Shown piece after piece: positions 18,017 to 26,382 of a stretch of 64,000 nucleotides of DNA. Every line of letters begins with the position of its first letter. Position 1 is the stretch's first letter. Position numbers and translations under genes: made by a program. The DNA comes from Haloplasma contractile SSD-17B. GTDB taxonomy: Bacteria > Bacillota_I > Bacilli_A > Haloplasmatales > Haloplasmataceae. A model generated the notes under the pieces. The model was given only the letters and a program-made list of their open reading frames with translations. It was not told where the DNA came from and did no database searches. The stretch spans positions 1 to 64,000 of the forward strand of contig NZ_AFNU02000009.1 of assembly GCF_000215935.2 (NCBI RefSeq), in the 5' to 3' direction.

Positions 18017-18428
18017 AAACTACCAAAATAGTATTTTCAATTAATAATCCCTACTGATATTATACAATCTTTTCCCCTCAATTGAAAGTAGTTTAATGTC
18101 AAGATTTGGTATTTCATTTAAAAAAATGCCACATTATGGATGATAATCTCGATTATTGTTTTTTAATTTGAAATAAATAATGTTTTATTGAATAGGAACA
18201 TAAACTATTCTTTAATTCAACCATATAAAATAGTTTAAGCCTACATATTACTAGACTTATTTAGAAAATCACCTTGTCCTAATTTTAAATTACCTACAAT
18301 AATACAGCGAGTGATTAATTATAAATTATATTTTTTCATAAAATTGTTTGAGTAATATATCGTTAAAATACAATCCACTAACAATAAAAGAGGAAATCTT
18401 TCGATTCCCTCTTTATTTTATATGGATT
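18017..18428. other. Intergenic region with promoter and terminator
   Basis: Contains a minus-strand TATAAT (18059-18064) with TTTCAA 17 bases upstream, likely for the GGDEF gene, and the tldE terminator at the far end. No gene was found in between. Confidence 0.5.
18383..18420 (-). terminator. Terminator after tldE
   Basis: Minus-strand stem AAAGAGGGAATC / GATTTCCTCTTT (one G-U pair) with a 4-base loop, then TTTATTG. Confidence 0.8.
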
Positions 18429-19760
18429 TTATTCACCTGATATCGCTAATTCCTTAATTTTAATAGATGGAGAACCAATTTGGTTATAACTAAATTCCAA
18501 GTCGCTACCTATAGTCTCAACATCATTTAACATTTGTAAGAAGTTACCCGCTACAACGATCAAAGTGACAGGTTTTGTGATCTCACCATTTTCAATTAAG
18601 TATCCAGATGATTGTAAACTAAAGTCTCCAGAAACGGTATCTACACCAGCATGAATACCTGCAACAGATGTAATTACTAGTCCTTCAGTAGTATTCCTAA
18701 TTAAATCATTATAAGATGTTTCACCCGGTTCAATGTACATATTGCTACTACTTACACTAATAGGTGAACTGACTGAAGCCTTGAATCCATTACCAGTTGA
18801 TTGCGTGTTGAATTTTTTAGCTGTTTTTAAGTTATGAAGTAATGTAGTGAGTACACCACTAGATATAACTTCTTTACGATTACATGCAACACCCTCATCA
18901 TCAAATGCATTGGTAAAGAAAGACTTCTTTGTAAGGGGGTCATCAATTAGTGTTACTCTTTCACTTGCAATTTTTTCTCCAACCTTGTCTTTAAGTTTAG
19001 TTAAATTCTTAAGTGCAGTTTCACCTGAGAACATAGGTTCAAACGCTTTAATTAAACTCGTCATAACCTTATTTTCAAAGATAACCGGATACTTTTTAGA
19101 CTTAACTGGTTTCGCATTTAATTGACTAATCGTTCGTTTCACAATGCGTTCTGCTAATTCATCAACATCAATAGTATTAAAATCACTCGTAATTACATAA
19201 TCAAAGTGTGATTTAACATCTTCACCTTCTTTAGCAACAGCTTGAGCAAAAATAAATGCATAACTATCTACTTTAGATAGATTTAAACCCTTTGAATTCT
19301 GAATTGTTGTTTCAACTTTACTTTCTTGATAACTACAATTTGCAATTTTAACAATTCTAGAGTCTAAAGCCTTTATTTTTTGTTCTAATTGCTTTAGCAG
19401 ATTTATTTTTTCTTGAGGATCGACTGTTGTGAAATCAAAAATCTTTTTATCTAATTCTGGGTAAGACTCAGACCCTTCAAAAATAAAGTTTTCTTCTTTA
19501 GTTGTTATTGTTGATGCATTATCGATTAACTTCTTGATGATAAAATCAATATTATCATCGCTTGCATTTTCAACACTCACGTATCCCATTTGACCATTGT
19601 AAAGTCCTCGAATCGCAAGACCTGTTACGTCGCTCATATTATATTTATCAATCTCTTGCTCAAACAGGTCAATTTTCAACCCTTCATTGTGTTGAGCATA
19701 GATTTCGATATCCGTAATGTTCTTTTCTTTTGCTTTATTAATTAATAATTCGTAGTTCAT
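18429..19760 (-). CDS. tldE: TldE/PmbA-like subunit of TldD-TldE protease
   Basis: A 443-residue partner of TldD. In the family TldE lacks the metal site and pairs with TldD to form a heterodimeric metalloprotease that opens and degrades extended peptides. Typical features are the early EIYAQHNEGLKIDLFEQEIDKY-type strand (split here: acidic and coiled), GLAIRGLYNGQMGY (about residue 46) and the C-terminal GVDTVSGDFSLQSSGYLIE. It starts one base inside the tldD stop (TAATG), so translation is coupled. Confidence 0.88.
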   Translation of the reverse strand: MNYELLINKAKEKNITDIEIYAQHNEGLKIDLFEQEIDKYNMSDVTGLAIRGLYNGQMGYVSVENASDDNIDFIIKKLIDNASTITTKEENFIFEGSESYPELDKKIFDFTTVDPQEKINLLKQLEQKIKALDSRIVKIANCSYQESKVETTIQNSKGLNLSKVDSYAFIFAQAVAKEGEDVKSHFDYVITSDFNTIDVDELAERIVKRTISQLNAKPVKSKKYPVIFENKVMTSLIKAFEPMFSGETALKNLTKLKDKVGEKIASERVTLIDDPLTKKSFFTNAFDDEGVACNRKEVISSGVLTTLLHNLKTAKKFNTQSTGNGFKASVSSPISVSSSNMYIEPGETSYNDLIRNTTEGLVITSVAGIHAGVDTVSGDFSLQSSGYLIENGEITKPVTLIVVAGNFLQMLNDVETIGSDLEFSYNQIGSPSIKIKELAISGE

Positions 19761-21154
19761 TAGTTCTTACCTCCTCTACCACCGACTGTAATTCCTGATA
19801 CTCGTATGGTTGGTTGACCGACATCAGTTGGAATAGACCCACTAATTGATCCACACATACCATGACCATATGTTAAGTTATTTCCAATCATATCGACTTT
19901 CTTAAGTACCTCTGCACCACTACCGATTAATGTAGCTCCCTTAATCGGACGAGTGATTTTTCCATTTTCAATCATATACGCTTCACTGACTGCAAAGTTG
20001 AATTCACCTGTAGCAGGGTTAACAGATCCTCCACCCATCTTCTTAGCAAAAAGTCCGTATTCGGTACTTTCAATGATTTCTTCAAATGTAGAGTCTCCAT
20101 TTGTAAAGAATGTATTTGTCATACGTGATGTCGGGGAAAAACGATATGATTGACGACGACCTGACCCTGTTATAGGATGTCCGTCCATCTTTCTAGCATT
20201 TCGTTTATCCACTAAATAACTTTTTAAAATTCCATTTTCTATTAAGACATTGCGTTGTGTTTTAGTACCCTCATCATCTACATTTAATGATCCCCATGAA
20301 TTTTCAAGTGTCCCATCGTCAACTGCAGTTACAATATCACTTGCAATCTTTTCTCCTAATTTGTTAGAGAAAACGGAAACCCCTTTTGCAACAGATGTTG
20401 CTTCTAATGAGTGAACGCATGCTTCATGAAGGATTACACCTCCGAATGCATTATGTATAACAACCGGCATTACCTGTCCTTCTATTTCATCAGCAGATAG
20501 CATTGTGATTGCACTCTTTGCAACTTCCTTAGCAAATGCCTGAAGATCGCTTTCATCAAAGACTTCTAGCCCCTGATTACGCCCTAGTGAGTCACGACCT
20601 ACTTGCATATCACCATCTTTACTTGCTACGACCTGTAACCCAAGTCGGACATTACATCTTGTGTCATGTACCATTTTACCTTCTGTATTAATGATTAACA
20701 CTTTTTGAGTAGTATCAACAAGTGAAGCAATAACTTGGCTTACGTGCTCATGATAGTCCTTCGCTACTTCATACACTTCATTTAGATACTTTACCTTTTC
20801 CTCATTTGGTGTAATACTAGGGTCAATTTTAATGGTATGCTTATTTTTAATTACTTCTTCCTTTACCTTAACCTTAGCTTTGATTGGTTCAAAATCGAAT
20901 GATTTTGCCAGTGATTTAGCTAACTTTGTCAATCCCTCTAAACTCGTATCATTAGTATAACCATATACCTCCTGAGTCCCTCTAAGAATTCGAATACCTG
21001 CCCCATAAATATTACTTGTGTTTGTCTTACTAATTTCTCCACCACTCAACTCCAACTGGTTCTTAATGGTATCTTCTGCAAATATTTCTGCAAAATCACC
21101 ACCAGTTATCAAACATGTTTTTAAAACTTTTTTAGCATGTTTCTTACTGATCAT
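19760..21154 (-). CDS. tldD: TldD-like metalloprotease subunit
   Basis: A 464-residue zinc protease subunit. The metal site HEACVH (H243, E244, H248) is present; the residues after it (SLEATS) differ from the common GHGLEGD form but keep the Glu. GAGIRILRG (about 51) and the C-terminal GATLIGSGAEVLKKVDMIGN are family marks. With TldE it forms a cytoplasmic peptidase linked in other bacteria to microcin maturation and toxin-antitoxin turnover. In this organism it may serve peptide catabolism. A TATAAT lies at 21210-21215. Confidence 0.9.
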   Translation of the reverse strand: MISKKHAKKVLKTCLITGGDFAEIFAEDTIKNQLELSGGEISKTNTSNIYGAGIRILRGTQEVYGYTNDTSLEGLTKLAKSLAKSFDFEPIKAKVKVKEEVIKNKHTIKIDPSITPNEEKVKYLNEVYEVAKDYHEHVSQVIASLVDTTQKVLIINTEGKMVHDTRCNVRLGLQVVASKDGDMQVGRDSLGRNQGLEVFDESDLQAFAKEVAKSAITMLSADEIEGQVMPVVIHNAFGGVILHEACVHSLEATSVAKGVSVFSNKLGEKIASDIVTAVDDGTLENSWGSLNVDDEGTKTQRNVLIENGILKSYLVDKRNARKMDGHPITGSGRRQSYRFSPTSRMTNTFFTNGDSTFEEIIESTEYGLFAKKMGGGSVNPATGEFNFAVSEAYMIENGKITRPIKGATLIGSGAEVLKKVDMIGNNLTYGHGMCGSISGSIPTDVGQPTIRVSGITVGGRGGKN

Positions 21155-21257
21155 CGTGACACTCCCTTTCTTACTTTTCCAAAATAATCTAAATATGGAT
21201 ATGTTTTCTATTATACTATAAATGATACAAAATTTAAACTGAATTAATAAACAAAAA

Positions 21258-21271
21258 GGTAAACGTTTTCA
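21258..21271. promoter_or_regulatory. Cre-like operator upstream of tldD
   Basis: GGTAAACGTTTTCA fits the CcpA consensus at 13 of 14 positions. It lies about 20 bases upstream of the putative tldD -35, a place from which CcpA more often activates than represses. Confidence 0.45.
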
Positions 21272-21751
21272 ACTTTATTCAGTTAGATTAAGAGTCTTGT
21301 TATGGAAATAATTATTTGTTCTTATACATGACTTTAAATGATCGTTCTGTTAGTGAAACGAGTTGTTAGTATAAATCTTATAGACAAAGCGCCTATACCT
21401 AATAGTTAGGGCATTATTAATTAGTTAAGCATTTATCACAAATTTTTTCACTTTAGATTTGAAAATGGTTTAGCATGATATGTTAAAGTTTGAGAGTAAA
21501 TGTGTCCTATAGCCTAGAAATACTAATTTTTATAAATAGTAACAAATTAATTCTATTAAAATAAATACAGTTAGGATTTTTTTTAACAAATTTCTAGCTA
21601 TATTCTTTTATTTAATGTGTTGACATTATATAGCTGGTCTATAGCAACAATGTCCGCTTACAGAGTCTATATTTTAATTTTAATTGATAAAAATACCATC
21701 CCCGGGTAATATAAGATTTTTTGTTTAAGATAAACAATTGCATTCAAATCA

Positions 21752-21786
21752 AAAAAACCAAAAGTATAATTAACTTTTGGTTTTTT
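21752..21786 (-). terminator. Terminator of the beta-glucan operon
   Basis: Perfect 14-bp stem AAAAAACCAAAAGT / ACTTTTGGTTTTTT with a 7-base loop, 16 bases past the GH30 stop. Confidence 0.9.
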
Positions 21787-21801
21787 GTTCGTACGATCTT
21801 A

Positions 21802-23136
21802 TTAAATTATAAATGTCGTAATTGAATGTTCTTTAAGCTCCACATCAGTACCTAGTCCTTTATGTGTAAGAGCAAATCGCACAACTTCATCACTTTCGTT
21901 TTGAACGACCACTGCAATCGTACCATCAGTATTTTTAAAGGCTGTTGCATAAACCAACCCATCCGTATTTAGACTTAAACCAATGCGTACCGCTCCAGGT
22001 CTTATATATCTTGAAAATTGTCCTATATAGTAATATGAACTATTATAAATTAATTCTTTTGTGTTACGATCCGCTAGTATAGGCGCGTCACATAAGTTCT
22101 GTACGTGATTTGGACCACCCGTTTCGTTTAACACGAGATTCCAGTCAATCCATCCTTCAGACCAGTTATTAAAGTCACCAATTATATTACGACCATAACG
22201 TTCACCAGTGAACCATTCACCTGGTTTAGGACCTCCTTCTTGACATCCTTCAGTGAAGATTATGTGTTTATCAGGGAACATATTATGTATAACCGATAAA
22301 TTCTCAAATGCTTCACTTCCATACCAGTGGTTTCCTACTCCCCATACATATTTGTTTGCTTCATCATCAAGCAACACCGTAGAAGCACGGTCTATTAATA
22401 TGTCACGGTTATGGTCCCAAATTACAATCCCTATGTCACTTAGCCCTTCTTTTTCAAGTGTTGGACCTAAATAATTCTTAACAAAATCACGCTCTTCTTC
22501 TGCAGAGTATATACAAGAATCCCAGGTTTGAACTGCAGCTGGCTCATTTTGAACACTAACTGTAAAGATATCGATTCCACGCTCTCTCATTCCACGGATA
22601 TACTTAACATAATAGTTTGCCCATGACTGGTAATATTCAGGTAATAATTGCCCTCCATGGTTCATTTCCTTATTTGTCTTCATAAACGCAGGTGGACTCC
22701 ATGGTGAAGCTAATAATTTGATCTCCCCACCCTTTACATTCATTGCATCTTTAATCATAGGGATCACCCATTGATCCTCATGAGACATATCAAATGTTTC
22801 TAGGTCTTTGTCACCTTCTGAAACATATGTGTAATTCCCTAATGCAAAGTCGCATGAATGGATATGAGTACGACCAATCGTATAACCTAATCCATTCGTT
22901 TCATCAAAATACGCTTTAATTGCTTCTGTACGCTTTTCTTCAGGCATCTCACTTAGAGTATATGCTGAAGCCTCAGTGAATGCACCACCAAAACCGACAT
23001 GCGTTTGAAATGTTTCTGTATCATTAATCGCAATCATATTACCTGTAGTTGTAAATTTCTTACTTAATACTAGTGGTTCTTTTTCAGTAAGTCGATCTCC
23101 TGAGTTTTGTGCGGTTCGTATTACTTTTACATTCAT
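21802..23136 (-). CDS. Glycoside hydrolase family 30 enzyme, intracellular
   Basis: A 444-residue GH30 protein with no signal peptide. The acid/base glutamate is E198 (SVQNEPAAV) and the nucleophile E296 (IFTEGCQEG); GFGGAFTEASA near residue 48, SPWSPPAFMKTN near 144 and WGVGNHWYG near 265 are conserved. GH30 members are glucosylceramidases, beta-1,6-glucanases, xylanases or beta-glucosidases. With two GH16 enzymes nearby, cleavage of beta-1,6 links (side branches of laminarin) after uptake is the best inference. A small C-terminal beta-sandwich completes the fold. It is last in the operon. Confidence 0.88.
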   Translation of the reverse strand: MNVKVIRTAQNSGDRLTEKEPLVLSKKFTTTGNMIAINDTETFQTHVGFGGAFTEASAYTLSEMPEEKRTEAIKAYFDETNGLGYTIGRTHIHSCDFALGNYTYVSEGDKDLETFDMSHEDQWVIPMIKDAMNVKGGEIKLLASPWSPPAFMKTNKEMNHGGQLLPEYYQSWANYYVKYIRGMRERGIDIFTVSVQNEPAAVQTWDSCIYSAEEERDFVKNYLGPTLEKEGLSDIGIVIWDHNRDILIDRASTVLLDDEANKYVWGVGNHWYGSEAFENLSVIHNMFPDKHIIFTEGCQEGGPKPGEWFTGERYGRNIIGDFNNWSEGWIDWNLVLNETGGPNHVQNLCDAPILADRNTKELIYNSSYYYIGQFSRYIRPGAVRIGLSLNTDGLVYATAFKNTDGTIAVVVQNESDEVVRFALTHKGLGTDVELKEHSITTFII

Positions 23137-23206
23137 AAATAAATCCTCCCTTTAATTCACATAATCTTTATTCTTTTAAATAGTTTCACTATACGATGTA
23201 ATAAAC

Positions 23207-23233
23207 AGATTGTTCTAAAAAGGAGAACAATCT
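23207..23233. other. Hairpin between GH16 lipoprotein and GH30 genes
   Basis: Perfect 10-bp stem AGATTGTTCT / AGAACAATCT with a 7-base loop. It could be a partial terminator or mRNA processing site within the operon; the T-rich side is on the plus strand. Confidence 0.55.
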
Positions 23234-23394
23234 ATTTTGTTTTTGGCTCTGTTAGCAACACTTTTAGTTAGTATTGAAGGAATTTATTGTCCCAAAATAA
23301 TAAAGGTAAAAATGAAGTTCATCACGAAACTTCTAATGAAATGACTAATGACTAACAATACGAGTTACTAGCAAAGCACTGTATAAAAATATTA

Positions 23395-24339
23395 TTAATT
23401 ATTTCTTATATCATCAAGTGATGTAATCTCATTTGATTGGTAAACACGGATATAGTCGATTTCCATTGTCTGAGGGAAAATAGTATCATCTACACCATTA
23501 TCGCCATCAATCTTACGTGCACCGCCCCAGTTTCCACCAATAGCTATATTTAGAATTAAATAAAACTCTTGATCAAACGGCCAGCGACCAGAATCTGGAC
23601 ATGAAAAGTATTTAGTTGGAGTAAATTCATAATATTTTTCATCATCTACAAAGAATTTGATTTTGTCAGGAAGCCACTCGATCGAATACTTATGGAACGT
23701 TGTATCGACATTTTCAACTTCTATACTTCCACCTTTTTGAGTCCCTTTCATATGATTGTAATCACCTGTATGGACGGTTCCATGTATTTCATTCATATCA
23801 TAACCAACATGTTCCATTATATCGATTTCACCAGAGTCAGGCCATCCACCGTACTGCCAGTCCTTAGGTAACATCCAGATTGCAGGCCACGTTCCTCGAC
23901 CAGCTGGGATTTTAGCCATGACATCGATTTTCGCATATTTAAAGCTTTTGCTCTCCTCAGTTGTAATTTTAGATGATGTATAATGACGTGATACATAATC
24001 TTCTTTTCGAGTTTCTATGATTAATTTACCATCTAGAACTGAGAGATTCTCACCTTCAGTATAATATTGAAGTTCATTATTTCCGAAACCATAACCACCT
24101 GTGGCATAGCTCCATTTCGTCTCATCTAGTTCATTTCCATCAAACTCATCCGACCAAATTAAATCATATGTTAAGTTGTCTTCCTCATAAGTATAATCTT
24201 TGGCTTTACAAACTTTTGCTTCTTCTGTAGCTTCAGTAGTTGTTGTAGTCGTGATTATATCCTGGTCTGTGTTGCAGGCACTAAGTATAAATAGTCCCAA
24301 TATAGGAATAATCATTTTTATCATTTTTAATTGATCCAT
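23395..24339 (-). CDS. GH16 beta-glucanase lipoprotein (laminarinase type)
   Basis: A 314-residue enzyme. Start is 24339, where GGAGG lies nine bases upstream; the much longer open frame overlaps the permease gene and is not coding. The signal peptide ends in a lipobox FILSAC, so Cys22 is lipidated and the enzyme is held on the outer face. A short Thr-rich linker (30-37) follows. The GH16 catalytic motif GEIDIMEHVG has E171, D173 and E176, and WPAIWMLP precedes it. This is the beta-1,3(4)-glucanase type. It would cut beta-glucan outside the cell for the adjacent ABC importer. Confidence 0.9.
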   Translation of the reverse strand: MDQLKMIKMIIPILGLFILSACNTDQDIITTTTTTEATEEAKVCKAKDYTYEEDNLTYDLIWSDEFDGNELDETKWSYATGGYGFGNNELQYYTEGENLSVLDGKLIIETRKEDYVSRHYTSSKITTEESKSFKYAKIDVMAKIPAGRGTWPAIWMLPKDWQYGGWPDSGEIDIMEHVGYDMNEIHGTVHTGDYNHMKGTQKGGSIEVENVDTTFHKYSIEWLPDKIKFFVDDEKYYEFTPTKYFSCPDSGRWPFDQEFYLILNIAIGGNWGGARKIDGDNGVDDTIFPQTMEIDYIRVYQSNEITSLDDIRNN

Positions 24340-24358
24340 GCTTTTTACCTCCATAATA

Positions 24359-25342
24359 CTATTCACCAGTAATACCAGTATTTTCAATACCTTCAATAAA
24401 TTGTTTCTGAGCAAACAGATAAATGATAAATAGTGGTAGGATTGCAATAATCGTAGCGGCCATTTTATACGTTTCATTAATTTTTGCCTCAGTTGAAGTA
24501 CTTGGTAATCTCGAACCAAAGTTACTATCAAAAGTAGATAACTGTTGTGGTAATAATTGTAGACCATCGCCTATAAATATCCCAGTTTGATGACTCTCAT
24601 TCCAATTCCATACAAATGAGAATAAGAATACAGTTGTAATGATTGGTATTGACATCTTAATAAAGATATGCCAGAACACTTCAACAGAAGTCGCACCATC
24701 CATTCTAGCAGCTTCATCGAGTGAAGCAGGAATCATCTTAAAGAAGCTATAGAAAATTAGTATTAAGATTGCTGAATTAATTCCTTGACCTCCTAGATTA
24801 AACATTAACTGAGGGATAAATGATCCAAATAAGGTAGTACCTAATGTATCTCCTATCGATTCAATCATCATAATTCGTGGAATGATGACAACAGGAACTG
24901 GTAAAATAAATGAAACTAAAATCATAACAAACCAGAATTTTTTAAATTTAAAATTATACCTAGCAAGCGCAAAACCAGCAAGTGCCGTTATAAAAGTTTG
25001 TGTGATTGCTAGCAATAATGAGAACCAAATCGAGTTAAATAAGGATTTTCCTAAATCTAATACAGATGCTGCAATACCAAAGTTCTTAAATGAAAATGAC
25101 GTTGGAATCCAATCTACCTCAGGATTAACAAGATCTTGCTTTGACATAAATGCCATTGAAATCATTTGTAACAACGGATATAAGAAAACATAACTAATAC
25201 CAATTAATAATATGTAAATACCGAGTTGAGAAATAATTTTTTTTGTCTTATGAGAAACTAATAACTTCTGATTAAGTATTTCGGGGGTTAGATTGCGGTT
25301 TAATTTTAAGTCACTAAGTTTATTCAATAGTCTTTTCTTCAT
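24359..25342 (-). CDS. Sugar ABC transporter permease (MalG type)
   Basis: A 327-residue permease with six membrane segments and the cytoplasmic EAA loop EAARMDGATSVEVFWHIFI near residue 225. Start is at 25342, an ATG eight bases after GGGGG; an earlier in-frame GTG lies inside that site. It overlaps the upstream permease gene by 23 bases. With its partner it forms the membrane channel of one of two importers in this locus. No ATPase gene is here. Confidence 0.88.
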   Translation of the reverse strand: MKKRLLNKLSDLKLNRNLTPEILNQKLLVSHKTKKIISQLGIYILLIGISYVFLYPLLQMISMAFMSKQDLVNPEVDWIPTSFSFKNFGIAASVLDLGKSLFNSIWFSLLLAITQTFITALAGFALARYNFKFKKFWFVMILVSFILPVPVVIIPRIMMIESIGDTLGTTLFGSFIPQLMFNLGGQGINSAILILIFYSFFKMIPASLDEAARMDGATSVEVFWHIFIKMSIPIITTVFLFSFVWNWNESHQTGIFIGDGLQLLPQQLSTFDSNFGSRLPSTSTEAKINETYKMAATIIAILPLFIIYLFAQKQFIEGIENTGITGE

Positions 25343-26366
25343 TAGTTTCGCCCCCTTCACTTTCCTTTTTAACTTTTATGTTCTTTCCTGTATTGATTAA
25401 TGTTTTAAATATTTTTTTAAATGTAATAGTTTGTCTCATTTGATTACGACGTTGAATTTTTCGTAATTTCTTAGCTTGTTTCTCTCTAATATCCTCTTTA
25501 CGAAGAACTTTTTCACGCTCACCAAGGATAAAAAATACGATTCCAATTAATAGTAAGACCACTAATGTGAACACCCAAGAATAGGTAGCAGCGAAACCAT
25601 ATTGATTATTACGTAAACTTTCACTTATAACACCATAAACGGGATTAATATTATATAAACCAAGTTGAACAATTGTATAAATTGAAGCAACTAAAGCGGT
25701 TGATTTAATCATTGGAATTGTAATTTTCCATAAAGTTTGCCATGCATTTGCTCCATCAATTTGTGCGGCTTCATAAAGTGAACGATTAATTTTTTGCAAG
25801 CCGTTTATATAAAGAACGATTGGTATACCGGTAAACCATAAGATTATTGAAAATTCATTAAACAAAAATCCAATTCCTTCTGCAATGATTGGTGAATAAT
25901 TTGAAATGATTCGGAACACAAATATATCGGTTATTTGTTCTATCTCGGTCGTTCCTGCATCCATTAGTTGTTGCATAACAGAACCTGAAAGAATGATAAC
26001 AGGAAGGAAATAGATCATCCTGAATCCAGCGCGAAATTTAATCTTTTGATTTAACAATACTGCTAAAATAAAGGAAATGATAATAATCGTTGGAACATAG
26101 ACGACTTCTTTAATCACAAAATCTAATAACGCTGTTGGAAAATTGGTGTTTACAAGAAATGAATCTAGATAATTATCCATACCTACCCATGTCATATTCC
26201 ATCCACGAACTGTCTTATCTACTACAGTGAAACTTAAGTAAATTGTATACAAAAACGGAAGTGCAGTAAATAGGATGAATCCAAGAAGCCATGGAGCCAT
26301 AAATGAATAACCAGCTATATTGTGTTTTCTGTTTATTGAATATTTTTTCTTCTGTTTAGCTTTCAT
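25320..26366 (-). CDS. Sugar ABC transporter permease (MalF type)
   Basis: A 348-residue permease with six membrane segments. The EAA loop EAAQIDGANAWQTLWKITIP is near residue 195, and a long basic C-terminal tail (after LGEREK) is unusual. Start at 26366 has GGGAG eight bases upstream. It is placed 17 bp after the DUF5696-like gene and is part of the second permease pair of the operon. Confidence 0.87.
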   Translation of the reverse strand: MKAKQKKKYSINRKHNIAGYSFMAPWLLGFILFTALPFLYTIYLSFTVVDKTVRGWNMTWVGMDNYLDSFLVNTNFPTALLDFVIKEVVYVPTIIIISFILAVLLNQKIKFRAGFRMIYFLPVIILSGSVMQQLMDAGTTEIEQITDIFVFRIISNYSPIIAEGIGFLFNEFSIILWFTGIPIVLYINGLQKINRSLYEAAQIDGANAWQTLWKITIPMIKSTALVASIYTIVQLGLYNINPVYGVISESLRNNQYGFAATYSWVFTLVVLLLIGIVFFILGEREKVLRKEDIREKQAKKLRKIQRRNQMRQTITFKKIFKTLINTGKNIKVKKESEGGETNEEKTIE

Positions 26367-26382
26367 AGAATTCGCTCCCTTA

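Larger units (their letters stand above)
21155..21801. other. Long intergenic region
   Basis: About 650 AT-rich bases with the tldD promoter (TATAAT 21210-21215, weak TTTAAA at 21233-21238), a cre-like site and the GH30 terminator. A TTGACA at about 21620 has no good -10. I found no gene or conserved RNA. Confidence 0.5.

Noticed and set aside
21480-21700. TTGACA-like -35 in the long gap upstream of the GH30 terminator
   Set aside because: There is no -10 at a usable spacing and no gene follows it on the plus strand.
24340-24567. Long N-terminal extension of the GH16 lipoprotein
   Set aside because: It runs through the end of the permease gene in another frame; the lipoprotein signal peptide and GGAGG define the start at 24339.
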